Below are positions 9,007-16,459 of a stretch of 21,932 nt of DNA, piece by piece. The number at the start of each line of letters is the position of its first letter. Within the stretch, counting starts at the first letter, position 1. Below the pieces are notes generated by a model. It was not told the origin of the DNA and searched no databases. It saw nothing but the letters and a program-made list of their open reading frames with translations. Source of the stretch: Chara braunii (lineage: Eukaryota > Streptophyta > Charophyceae > Charales > Characeae); the NCBI GenBank assembly GCA_003427395.1, contig BFEA01000208.1, forward strand, positions 1,429,680 to 1,451,611, given 5' to 3'. Both the position numbers and the translations under genes were made by a program.

Positions 9007-9280
9007 GCTATGGCTATCGGTATTGGCTGATTATGGAGTTCTTCTTTGACTGAATCTTTGACTGAAACTTCAGCTGCGTATTCGGCTGAGTAAGCAGGGC
9101 TAGCCTACCAAACCTCCAAGGTCAGACATGGCTGACTCTCTTGTGGTTTGCGTGAACCATCGCTCTAACCATGGTGGCCAGGCGACGGCGGCTAGGCCGG
9201 TCTATGCAAACCGGTGGCCGTGGGACCGAGCGCTCGCTTGCGCCGCGAACCAGTACCTCCCATCTGCGTGTTGCTTTTTA
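9007..9280 (-). other. Probable 5' UTR and internal promoter region of LINE-A
   Basis: About 270 bases between the proposed ORF1 start and the target-site duplication at 9281-9291. Elements of this kind carry an internal promoter here, but I cannot point to specific elements. The open frames crossing it on the plus strand have no recognisable product. Confidence 0.5.
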
Positions 9281-9291
9281 CGCGTTGCTGT
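9281..9291. repeat. LINE-A target-site duplication, 5' side
   Basis: CGCGTTGCTGT, an exact match of 1754-1764. It sets the 5' boundary of the element and argues that the copy is not 5'-truncated. Confidence 0.75.
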
Positions 9292-9297
9292 ACTACC

Positions 9298-9313
9298 AAA
9301 AAAAAAAAAAAAA
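9298..9313. repeat. A16 homopolymer
   Basis: A plain run of A shortly outside the LINE-A 5' duplication. It may be the A-tail of an older insertion into which LINE-A integrated. Confidence 0.9.
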
Positions 9314-9622
9314 TTGTGGGCAGTTACTGTCGTTCCAGCAGACGTGGCGGTTGGTTTGATTGCAGTCGGGACGTAGGGCCTGGCACATGCATTTGGACTC
9401 TTCCTCGGCACAGTTCATTCATATTGTTTGACTCGTCCGATTGGTAGGCCCTCGCTGCACTGCTTTCGAGAAAATTGATTGGCAAACATCGTGTTCGTGC
9501 ATTTTGTTTGATTCATTTTAAAAATTAAAACCACTTAAAAACCATAAAGAAATGCAACAATGCTGTCACACATCGTAGAATACTTCGCTAGTGGGACGAG
9601 GCCACAATACTCATCTATCTTA
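9314..9622. other. Unrecognised sequence
   Basis: About 300 bases with no supported gene. Open frames here are short and start inside homopolymer context. The last 120 bases are AT-rich. Confidence 0.4.
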
Positions 9623-9905
9623 TTTTTTTTAAAGCTACGTTCCTCTCTCAATTTCACCTCACACTACCTACCTACCACTACTCCTAATTGTAGGCATACG
9701 GGGAGCCCCGTAGCAGCCAGAACTGTGTTCACGAGAGAACATGCGGGGGCTGCTCCCGACCTGCAGGTGGGCGATACCGGCTAGGGGACAGCTGGTAGCA
9801 TTAGGAACCATGCCCATGGGACCAATCCCTGTGCCTCCCCTCAGGTGGTGGCCGATCAGCAGGGGATCCAGTGGTCTCTATCTCTAGGTGGTGGGCGCCA
9901 AGCAT
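9623..9905 (-). mobile_element. tRNA-headed SINE family, copy A (5' head missing)
   Basis: Read on the minus strand, its 3' tail is the T run at 9623-9630. It shares with copy C the blocks CTCAATTTCACCTCACACTA, CTCCTAATTGTAGGCATACG, GGGGAGCCCCGTAGCAGCC, GACCTGCAGGTGGGCGATAC and GGGGATCCAGTGGTCT. Homology stops at about 9905 (GCGCCAAGCAT), so the tRNA-like head seen in copies B and C is absent, as expected of 5' truncation. Confidence 0.78.
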
Positions 9906-10044
9906 CTATCTCTCATAGCCAGAAGAGCTTTCTTTTTTTTTCTTTTTTTTTTTTTGTACAAAAGGACGACAGCCTTGAGTTATTATCATTGAGCTCACTG
10001 GCCCCAAACAATTCATTAGTTAGTAGTTGATTTTACTCATCAAA
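9906..10044. other. Unrecognised sequence with T-rich run
   Basis: Contains a long T-rich run (about 9931-9955, broken by one C), possibly the tail of a minus-strand retroposed copy whose body is the tRNA-like sequence just to the right. Confidence 0.5.
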
Positions 10045-10120
10045 TTCCATCATCTGGATTTGAACACAGGTCTGTATTTCAACAGTTCATTGGTGTACCC
10101 ACTGAGCTAGGCTCTTGGGC
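10045..10120 (-). repeat. tRNA-related SINE-like repeat, copy 3
   Basis: The minus strand reads GAGCCTAGCTCAGTGGGTAC (box-A-like D arm), then AATGAACTGTTGAAATACAG, then GTGTTCAAATCCAGATG (box-B-like T arm). The middle block matches copies 1 and 2 near 1011-1032 and 1329-1352, so it belongs to that family. The acceptor stem does not close, so I do not call a tRNA gene. With the T-rich run at 9931-9955 on its 3' side, it may be a complete tailed SINE of about 190 bp. Confidence 0.6.
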
Positions 10121-10160
10121 TTACTCTTTCTCTTTCTCTTTCCCTTTCTCTTTTCTTACT
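10121..10160. repeat. Pyrimidine-rich (CTTT)n-like microsatellite
   Basis: Repeated CTTTCT units directly against the 5' end of the tRNA-related repeat. On the minus strand this is a polypurine GAAAGA tract. Confidence 0.85.
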
Positions 10161-10224
10161 CATACGAGTCCCCTCAGGCTGCCAGCGAGGCAGAGCATAG
10201 TCTGTGATTTGCTGAAGCTGTGTT

Positions 10225-10458
10225 TCCTCAACGGTGATCACACTGGCACTCAGAGCAATGTATCCAGCCAATATCATGTACTCAGAGCAATGTATCTGGC
10301 CAATATCATGAACTGAGTGGCACTCAGAGCAATGTATCCAGCCAATATCATGTACTAGGAGCAATGTATCCAGCCAATATCATGAACTGACTGGTACTCA
10401 GAGCAATGTATCCAGCCAATATCATGTACTCAGAGCAATGTGTCCTCAACGGTGATCA
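10225..10458. repeat. Higher-order minisatellite, 32- and 42-bp alternating units
   Basis: Six copies of ACTCAGAGCAATGTATCCAG plus CCAATATCATG start at 10248, 10280, 10322, 10354, 10396 and 10428. Spacing alternates 32 and 42, so the true repeating unit is 74 bp made of two diverged monomers. TCCTCAACGGTGATCA lies on both sides (10225-10240 and 10443-10458), so the array expanded inside or together with that sequence. No coding role is apparent. Confidence 0.93.
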
Positions 10459-10739
10459 GAAAGACTGCCGAATCTGTGTTTTCCTGTTGTTGTTGTTTTT
10501 TCCCTTTGTAATAGTTTGTATTTCTTGAATCTGACACTCTGACCAAGGGGGCCTGAAACAAAAAGAAAAAAAAAAGAGACGCCCTCAATGAGGGCACACT
10601 CACACCACCACTTCCAAGACTGTATACAACTGCATTTCACGGCCAAAGCTTTGTTTCTTTCCTCCCCCCTCCCACCCCCTTCTTTTGTGAGTTTCATGGC
10701 CGCCACTTTTCTTCTTCTTCTTTTTTTTTTTCTCTTTCT
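10459..10739. other. Unrecognised, pyrimidine-rich sequence
   Basis: No gene supported. A-rich (10559-10576) and T/C-rich (10708-10752) tracts flank a short unique stretch. Confidence 0.4.
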
Positions 10740-11235
10740 TTTTTTCTTTTTAAAAGCTATGTGCTTCTCTCAATTTATAAAAAAAAAGGCTAATTCTTTT
10801 TAAGCCCAACCAATTCAATTACCTGTCAAATCTGGACAGGACGGCCTTTCAGGTCTTTTTTATTGTCATTATAGTAGTACGGGGAGCCCCGTAGCAGCCA
10901 CATCCGTGCTCAAGCCTCCAACGAGGGAACATGCGGGAGCTGCACCCACCAGCAGGTGCGATACCTGCTACAGCAGGTGGGCGATACCGGCCAGGGGTCA
11001 GCCGGTAGCATCAGGACCGAGCTTCTTCGATGGGCCAGTCACTGTGCCTCCCCTCCGGTCCCCTCCCCCTATGAACATCAGCAGTCTCTGCTCAATGCCA
11101 CTCGGGGGACCAACGGCATATCTCTAGGTGGCGGGCGCCAAGCTTGCCCAGGAAGGTACATGAGGCCAATGGGGATTGAACCCAAGACCTCCTGAATGCC
11201 ACTTGCGTGCCTTACCAACTGAGCTAGGCGGCTGG
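10740..11235 (-). mobile_element. tRNA-headed SINE family, copy B
   Basis: On the minus strand it begins with a tRNA-like head (CCTAGCTCAGTTGGTAAGGC as D arm, GGGTTCAATCCCCATTGG as T arm, about 11229-11165), continues through the body shared with copies A and C, and ends at TTTTTAAAAGCTATGTGCTT (plus strand, 10745-10764), next to a T-rich tail. About 100 bases at 10775-10876 do not match the other copies and look like an insertion or divergence in the 3' part. Plus-strand open frames ending GIEPKTS are read-through of the antisense tRNA arm, not genes. Confidence 0.8.
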
Positions 11236-11613
11236 ATACGCTTCTCTCAATTTCACCTCACACTACCTACCTACGACTACTCCTAATTGTAGGCATACGG
11301 GGAACCCCGTAGCAGCACGAACCGAGAACATGCCGGGGCTGCTCCCGACCTGCAGGTGGGCGATACCGGCTAGGGGACAGCCCGTAGCATCAGGGACCAA
11401 CCCCTGCGCCTCCCCTCAGGTGGTGCCCCCCTCCCCCCTCCCTACGAACATCAGCAGACTCTGCTCAATGCCGATCGGCAGGGGATCCAGTGGTCTATCT
11501 GTAGGTGGCGGGCGCCAAGCATGCCCAGGAAGCTACATGAGGAGGCCAATGGGGATTGAACCCACGACCTCCTGAATGCCACTTGCGTGCCTTACCAACT
11601 GAGTTAGGCCTCT
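11236..11613 (-). mobile_element. tRNA-headed SINE family, copy C
   Basis: The most complete copy: tRNA-like head on the minus strand (CCTAACTCAGTTGGTAAGGC, GTGGGTTCAATCCCCATTGG, about 11609-11545), the shared body, and the tail region CTCAATTTCACCTCACACTA at 11246-11265. Its tail end abuts the head of copy B, a head-to-tail pair. Box A and box B match RNA polymerase III promoter consensus closely. No A run remains at its 3' end, which may have been lost where the copies meet. Confidence 0.8.
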
Positions 11614-11920
11614 GTGAGAGGAAGGGCATATTCACACAGGGACAGCAAAATTGCTTAACCTGCAATTTTGCTACTGTGATTTTGAGGTTTAGCTGTGCTG
11701 CATACTCACACACGGTTGCCCTTTTGAATAAGACATCGCCGCGATTTTCTGAAAATTGCTCCATCTGGTATCACCGTCGTCACACAGCCTATAGCAGATG
11801 GCTGAATTTCTTTTATTGGGTTTTTATGTGTGTGTTCTCGTCTTTTTTTCCCCCTTCTTCCTAGTGACGTTTGGGCTGCACCGCCATGATTCTAAGGGTT
11901 TCCCCGAGGGCGGCCACTGT
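11614..11920. other. Unrecognised sequence containing an 11-bp hairpin
   Basis: AGCAAAATTGC (11644-11654) and GCAATTTTGCT (11662-11672) form a perfect 11-bp stem with a 7-base loop. The rest holds a T run near 11842 and no supported gene. Confidence 0.5.
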
Positions 11921-12360
11921 GGTACCACCCCGATGGGCCAAGCACTCGAATCCAGACGTGCTGGGGGTTAAGTGCACTTTACCATGTGCAGAGAGGCAGA
12001 AAAAGAGCTGGCAGCGCGATTTTTTGCACCTGACCGCAAACACATCCTCATTCAAGCCCTGTTTCCTTCTCTTCTGAGCGCCCTACTTTCATAATCGCAG
12101 TCCTACCAGGCAATGGGAATGGGCTTTTGCACTTGAAAGCCCTGTTTCCCTCTCTTCTGAGCGGCCTACTTCCATAACGCTGGGCCTACTTTCATAATCG
12201 CAGTCCCACCAGGCAATGGGAATGGGCTTGGCACTTGAATCCGGATGTGTTCGCGGACTCATGCACGTCACCATGTGCAGAAAGGCAGAAAAAAACGCAG
12301 GCAGTGCAATTTGATGCACCTGCCCGCGAACACCTCCTGATTCGAGCCTTGTTTCCTTCA
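11921..12360. repeat. Foldback repeat family, two diverged copies with a local duplication
   Basis: The stretch GGGCCAAGCACTCGAATCC to CATTCAAGCCC (about 11935-12060) is repeated, diverged, at about 12228-12345 (GGGCTTGGCACTTGAATCC to GATTCGAGCC). Each has complementary arms; in the second GAATCCGGATGTGTTCGCGG pairs with the reverse complement of CCGCGAACACCTCCTGATTC with about three mismatches. The linker CTACTTTCATAATCGCAGTC plus AGGCAATGGGAATGGGC occurs twice (about 12084-12125 and 12188-12229). The central GTGCAGAAAGGCAGAAAAA relates them to the copies at 13577-13973 and 16288-16648. Confidence 0.7.
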
Positions 12361-12710
12361 GAATCTCGTCTGCACTGGGCCAACACCCATAAGGGGTTGG
12401 AGGGTCCCACAGCAACACAGAGACACGCTCTGGACAGCACTCCATGGCAAATAAGCCGTGAGCGTGTGGGCGTCATTCGGGTAATACTCTGAGGTGATCA
12501 TGCCAGGCTGCGATCCACCGACGAAACTGGACCACTTGCGTGACTGGGTGTGGTGGGAGCACGGGAACCAGGAAGTAGGGGGAGGCTGACATAGCTCCGC
12601 GGAAACAGCGTGGAGGGAGGATGCGGAAAGTGTCTATTCTTGTGGAGGGCCAGACTATTCGCATGCGGAACCGGGGCAGAAACTGCGGAGGATGGTGGAA
12701 GGGCAGCGGA

Positions 12711-12713
<3 letters not shown>
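12361..12713. other. Unrecognised sequence
   Basis: GC-moderate sequence without a supported gene. An open frame entering from 12610 reaches the poly-T run and encodes polyphenylalanine, so it is not a gene. Confidence 0.4.
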
Positions 12714-12752
<39 letters not shown>

Positions 12753-12862
12753 GGGAAATCTGCTAGGAGAGCCGATAGAAGCATCCACCCCTAGCAGTTT
12801 TCCTGGTTGCTCCAATCTAGTGGTGAGGAGCCGCACCTGCTGGAAATCGGGTCCAGCGTCAT
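12714..12862 (-). mobile_element. Poly-T-headed retroposed repeat, copy 1
   Basis: A T36 run (12714-12749) followed by AACGGGAAATC and ending in GCACCTGCTGGAAATCGGGT and CCAGCGTC (about 12832-12859). The same order, T run, AACG, and the CACCTGCTGGAAA/CCGGGTCCAGCGTC block, recurs at 17214-17283, where about 70 internal bases are missing. Read on the minus strand it is an A-tailed retroposon. Its parent is not recognised. Confidence 0.6.
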
Positions 12863-13258
12863 CGGAAGCAGTCAGCTATAGTTGCCCTGAAGAGAGGAGG
12901 CTACCTCCCATCCCAACCTCGCACCCCCATTTCCTACTATCCTACCTCAGTGTGGCCAGCACTCACGACCGTCAAGTCCTCTTTTTTTTCTTTTTTTTTT
13001 CTTTCTTTCTTTCATAAAGTCCATGGTGTTGTAAGTCCTAATGAGAGGGTCTGGGTGATAAGCAGGCATGGACCACAGGATGAGGCAAGCTGGCGCCCAG
13101 GGAACACATCCTATCCTTCCCCTAGCTCGCCCGAGGCTAGGCAGAACTCAGACTTCCGCCAGAGCCACTTATATCCCTGCTGTACCCCTTATTAGACTCT
13201 AAGCCCATCATTGAGCCAGATCAAGCAGTACAAACATGTAAGCTCACTAGCAGGGAGG
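12863..13258. other. Unrecognised sequence
   Basis: T/C-rich run at 12981-13012; no supported gene. Confidence 0.4.
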
Positions 13259-13293
<35 letters not shown>

Positions 13294-13388
13294 AGATCAT
13301 GGGTTCGAATCTATGATCTGTTAGCGGCAGGTCCAAATAACAAAGAGTATTGGATTAAGATGCGTGTAAAAAAAAAAAAAAAAAAAAA
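13259..13388. repeat. Two long A runs and a hairpin whose loop carries a box-B-like motif
   Basis: A34 at 13259-13292 and A21 at 13368-13388. Directly after the first run, AACAGATCAT (13291-13300) pairs perfectly with ATGATCTGTT (13313-13322) across a 12-base loop, GGGTTCGAATCT, which contains the GGTTCGAATC box-B/T-loop motif. GGGTTCGAAT recurs at 13440-13449 without the stem. This may be the remnant of a tRNA-derived repeat. Confidence 0.6.
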
Positions 13389-13576
13389 GATTTGTGTTTC
13401 CTCTAACAGCTAGGCAGGGCATAGTCCGCTGACGGATGATGGGTTCGAATATAGAAGGGAATCTCTTTGAGTTGTCCCATGAGAAAAATCTCCTAAGTTT
13501 CATTAATTTAATAAAATGATATGACATTGTATATTTTTGGTTCTAATTATACTATTTATACATTCTCAACAATCTT
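13389..13576. other. Unrecognised AT-rich sequence
   Basis: No gene. Contains the second GGGTTCGAAT motif at 13440. Confidence 0.4.
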
Positions 13577-13765
13577 CTAGCCAAGAAGAGTATTGAATTA
13601 AGCTCCTGAATCTGGATGTGTTTTGAGCAGAAATGCAGAAAAGTTCTTCAATCTCTATTTCCTGCACCTTTCCACAAACAAGTCCAGATCCAGGCGTTCA
13701 GTCCAATCCTCTTTGGCATTTGCTGGTGGGGCCTCTTCCCTGGTAATCAGGGCCGAGGTCCCACT
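13577..13765. repeat. Foldback repeat, copy F1
   Basis: The left arm (CTAGCCAAGAAGAGTATTG, CTGAATCTGGATGTG) pairs loosely with the right arm (AAGTCCAGATCCAGGCGTTC, CCAATCCTCTTTGG). The central TGCAGAAAAG and CTGCACC blocks form the inner stem. The family form is seen best in copy F2. Confidence 0.7.
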
Positions 13766-13828
13766 CCAATCCTCTTTGGCATTTGCTGGTGGGGCCTCTT
13801 CCCTGGTAATCAGGGCCGAGGTCCCACT
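13703..13828. repeat. 63-bp exact tandem duplication joining F1 and F2
   Basis: Block 13703-13765 (CCAATCCTCTTTGGCATTTG onward) is repeated at 13766-13828 with no difference seen by eye. It spans the right end of F1, the small palindrome CCCTGGTAATCAGGG and the first bases of F2. The duplication breakpoints match the inverted ends of the element, suggesting aberrant transposition or slippage at the hairpins. Confidence 0.93.
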
Positions 13829-13973
13829 AGCAAAGAGGATCGGATCGAATGCCTGAATCTGGATGTGTTTTATGCAGAGATGCAGAAAAGCAGTTCAATC
13901 CCGATTCCCTGCACCTCTCTACAATCACGTCCACATTCAGTCATTCTATCCAATCGTCTTTGCTCGTGGGACC
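13820..13973. mobile_element. Foldback repeat, copy F2 (best-preserved hairpin element)
   Basis: About 154 bp that fold nearly end to end: GGTCCCACTAGCAAAGAGGA at the left against TCTTTGCTCGTGGGACC at the right, CTGAATCTGGATGTG against CACGTCCACATTCAG, and TGCAGAGATGCAGAAAAG against CTGCACCTCTC in the inner stem. It has the shape of a MITE or foldback element. At least four relatives lie at 11935-12345, 13577, 16288 and 16481. No transposase is present in the window and I cannot assign a superfamily. Confidence 0.75.
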
Positions 13974-14100
13974 ACCCCCCAGATCAATAAAATATGGAAC
14001 CAGATGAATACTATAATCTTTTGATTTTTTTTATTTTTTTTATTTTTTTTTTATTTTTATTTTTTTTCTTCTTGAAGCAAGCAATCCAACTCTAGCTGGT

Positions 14101-14144
<44 letters not shown>
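13974..14144. repeat. T-rich tract and A41 homopolymer
   Basis: A T/A-rich tract (about 14020-14070) and an uninterrupted A41 at 14103-14143. Both are likely retroposon tails; the A41 directly precedes the poly-tract repeat at 14145. Confidence 0.85.
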
Positions 14145-14146
<2 letters not shown>

Positions 14147-14245
14147 CCAGCTGATGCTAGGGGTGCTGATAGGAGCAGGCACCTGCTAGCACTCCCGGGG
14201 AGGCTTCACCTATTGGTGGGGACCACCACCTGCTGCAACATTGAA
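14145..14245. repeat. Dispersed repeat related to the CACCTGCTGGAAA family
   Basis: GCTAGGGGTGCTGATAGGAG (14159-14178) resembles 964-985, and ATTGGTGGGGACCACCACCT resembles GTTGGTGGGGAGCAACACCT in the copy at 17240. It seems to be a third, diverged member placed next to an A41 run. Confidence 0.5.
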
Positions 14246-14392
14246 ATTGTTTGATTGAACAGACATGCGACTGTAATGGCAGCAAGCTGCAGCAGGGCCC
14301 ACCTGCAAAGAAGGAAATTTGAGAGGTACAGCTACACAGCATTCTCAGTTCATTACCTACACATGCCAGCCTAAGGTAAGGGCTACCGTCTT
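14246..14392. other. Unrecognised sequence
   Basis: No supported gene or repeat. Confidence 0.4.
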
Positions 14393-15125
14393 CACCCGAA
14401 TAGAACGCGTACGCGCTGTAAACGAACACAACGCATAGGCGTTCTATTCAAATAGCCCTAAATTTCAAATGCAACGCATATGGGTTCTATTCGATTTTTT
14501 TCTCAAATTTGAAAACTCGAATACAACGCATATGCGTTATGTTCGGGCTATGTAACCGTTTGAATGCCGTGAACGCGCGTTCGCGTTCAAATGTGCGTTT
14601 GAACGCGGATTGCGCGTTCGCGTTCAAAATTGAACGGCGTTCAATTTTTTATTTTTATTTTTTTTCAAAAAATAATTTTGACACCTAAATTTTTTATTTT
14701 TTTTTCTGATTTTTTTTTGTGAGTTCTATTATGATGTGGGCTACATGTCTGTAAATTTTTGAGTCATTTTGTTAAGGGTAAAAAAAATGCAAAATCGCTA
14801 ATGATGGTGGTGTCAAACCATGTTGGCCCACTAATTTCAATTCTTTTTTTACTTTTTTCTATTTTCTGTTCTCTATTTTTATTTCGAATTTGATAGCGAA
14901 TTTGGATGTAATTCTCAGGCAAATGTTGTTTATTTTATTTTTCTCCATAACATTGTTTGTTTTCGGAATTTTTAGAGAACTTTTTTTTTTTTTTTTTTCC
15001 CGGGCGGAATTGAACTCCGCGTTCGGTCGCGTTCACTGAACGCGCGTTCATTCCGTTCAGTTTCTGAACGGAAAACCCGCGTTCAATGAACGCATGGTAA
15101 CACAGTGTTCAGGGGAAGAAGGTAG
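14393..15125. mobile_element. TIR element I with GAACGC/GCGTTC-rich ends
   Basis: About 733 bp bounded by CTACCGTCTTCACCCGAA and, inverted at the right end, CTACCTTCTTCCCCTGAA (15 of 18 matching). Inside both ends are dense copies of GAACGC and its complement, many as palindromes such as GAACGCGCGTTC and AACGCATATGCGTT (14400-14640 and 15010-15095). The middle (14645-14995) is AT-rich without an open frame. Repeated subterminal motifs are typical binding sites of a transposase. Element II at 16697 has the same ends. Confidence 0.65.
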
Positions 15126-15244
15126 TATACACGAGTGACGAGTCCCTTGGCTTCTGCTAATAGAGAGCTGGACTCAGATTGTGAGGTGTGATCTGCTTCT
15201 CCGGGTTCTCCCTATTCACCCAGCCAGCGACCCCATCTGGCGGC
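15126..15244. other. Unrecognised sequence
   Basis: No gene or repeat recognised. Confidence 0.4.
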
Positions 15245-15311
15245 TACCACCTAATCTAAGCCCTTTTTTTTTCTTTTTTTTTTTTTTTTTTTTACCACCT
15301 AATTTAAGCCC
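15245..15311. repeat. 19-bp direct repeat flanking a T-rich run
   Basis: TACCACCTAATCTAAGCCC (15245-15263) and TACCACCTAATTTAAGCCC (15293-15311) bracket a 29-base T run with one C. This could be a target-site duplication around a tail-only insertion, or a misassembly close to the adapter. Confidence 0.85.
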
Positions 15312-15312
15312 T

Positions 15313-15352
15313 ACCTAGTACCTACCCCATATTTTTGGGGTAGGTACTAGGT
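15313..15352. repeat. Perfect 16-bp inverted repeat abutting the adapter
   Basis: ACCTAGTACCTACCCC (15313-15328) and its exact reverse complement (15337-15352) enclose an 8-base loop. The right arm ends at the base before the adapter, so the fold may be a library or assembly artefact, not genomic. Confidence 0.9.
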
Positions 15353-15390
15353 CTGTCTCTTATACACATCTAGATGTGTATAAGAGACAG
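15353..15390. other. Nextera mate-pair junction adapter (sequencing artefact)
   Basis: CTGTCTCTTATACACATCT (15353-15371) is immediately followed by its reverse complement AGATGTGTATAAGAGACAG (15372-15390). This is the 19-bp Tn5 mosaic end in the doubled form made when Nextera mate-pair fragments are circularised. It is not genomic. Sequence on the two sides may come from places kilobases apart. Confidence 0.97.
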
Positions 15391-15483
15391 CACACACACA
15401 TGAAGTTCCTTTGTCTTTTCCCCTTTTTCTCCCCCTCTAATCTATCTGGCTGGCAGTGCCCGTTATGATCCGAAATTTCCATT
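15391..15483. other. Short unrecognised stretch after the adapter
   Basis: Opens with a few CA units, then unique sequence. Its linkage to 15352 and leftward is unproven because of the adapter. Confidence 0.5.
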
Positions 15484-16033
<550 letters not shown>

Positions 16034-16287
16034 TTTTTTGGAGTGCATAGCGAATATGGGGCTCGCTCCGCTCACACACACACTTGAACATGAAAAGATG
16101 GACCACCCACACACACACTTGGTGGGGGGAGTCCCTATGAGTCTATGATTTTTGTCTTTTGTGTCTGAATCTTCCACTAGAACATGCAAAGATGCACCGC
16201 CATGATTTTTGTCTTTTGTGCATGCAGAGAGTGGTGGGGGGATTCCCTATGAGTCTATGACAACACGCAATCTGAGAGGGAGAGGCT
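16034..16287. repeat. Dispersed repeat with TTTTTGTCTTTTGTG, doubled locally
   Basis: ATGATTTTTGTCTTTTGTG occurs at 16145-16163 and 16202-16220, and CCCTATGAGTCTATGA at 16131-16147 and 16244-16260. The stretch from TGAATCTTCCACTAGAACAT to TGCATGCAGAGAG (16165-16231) matches the interior of the inverted-end element at 21450-21571 read on the minus strand, so a rearranged fragment of that family lies here. Short CA runs are interspersed. Confidence 0.75.
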
Positions 16288-16422
16288 GCACTAGTAGCAA
16301 AGAGGAGTGGATGAATATATGCAGAGATGCAGAAAAGCAGTTCTGCTGCCATGTTGGCACGCACATGTCCACAAACTCGCCCAGATTCAGGCTTTCTATC
16401 CAATCTTCTCTGCCGGTGGGAC
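16288..16422. repeat. Foldback repeat, copy F3
   Basis: GCACTAGTAGCAAAGAGGAG, then TGCAGAGATGCAGAAAAGCA, then CCCAGATTCAGGCTTTCTAT and CCAATCTTCTCTGCCGGTGG give the same order as F2 with weaker arm pairing. It ends directly at the CA run at 16423. Confidence 0.75.
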
Positions 16423-16448
16423 ATCACACACACACACACACACACACT
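16423..16448. repeat. (CA)n microsatellite
   Basis: About a dozen CA units separating F3 from F4. Confidence 0.95.
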
Positions 16449-16459
16449 TGAACACTTTT

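Larger units (their letters stand above)
1765..9280 (-). mobile_element. LINE-A: full-length but inactivated non-LTR retrotransposon
   Basis: A copy-and-paste element about 7.5 kb long, read right to left: 5' UTR (about 9007-9280), ORF1 (9006-6706), ORF2 with endonuclease, reverse transcriptase and zf-RVT finger (6705 to about 2221), then a 3' UTR with an AAATAAA motif on the minus strand near 1804-1812 and an A-rich tail at 1765-1780. An 11-bp direct repeat brackets it. An ORF1 with a DUF4283-like domain plus CCHC knuckle, followed by an L1-type ORF2, is characteristic of plant L1-like elements. Roughly ten frame changes and three in-frame stops within ORF2 make it a dead copy, although the catalytic residues of both enzymes are still readable. 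A foreign TIR element lies at 2272-2482. Confidence 0.85.

Noticed and set aside
9128-9447. Host gene over the LINE-A 5' region
   Set aside because: Three overlapping frames pass through an A16 run and give unrelated low-complexity peptides. The region is explained as LINE 5' UTR and flank.
10045-10120. A functional tRNA gene on the minus strand
   Set aside because: D-arm and T-arm motifs are present, but the acceptor stem does not pair, the anticodon arm is irregular, and the sequence recurs as a dispersed repeat.
10225-10458. CRISPR array
   Set aside because: Repeats are adjacent monomers without unique spacers, and the window is eukaryotic.
10906-11575. Plus-strand frames ending MGIEPKTS or MGIEPTTS
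   Set aside because: These are the antisense of the tRNA-like SINE head; similar peptides arise from any inverted tRNA T-arm and do not indicate a gene.
11644-11672. 11-bp hairpin as a transcription terminator
   Set aside because: No T run follows and hairpin terminators are bacterial. I record it only as a dyad.
14553-15101. A separate nested element with TGTAACC/GGTAACA ends inside TIR element I
   Set aside because: The matching ends are short and embedded in the GAACGC clusters, so they cannot be told apart from the outer element's own subterminal repeats.
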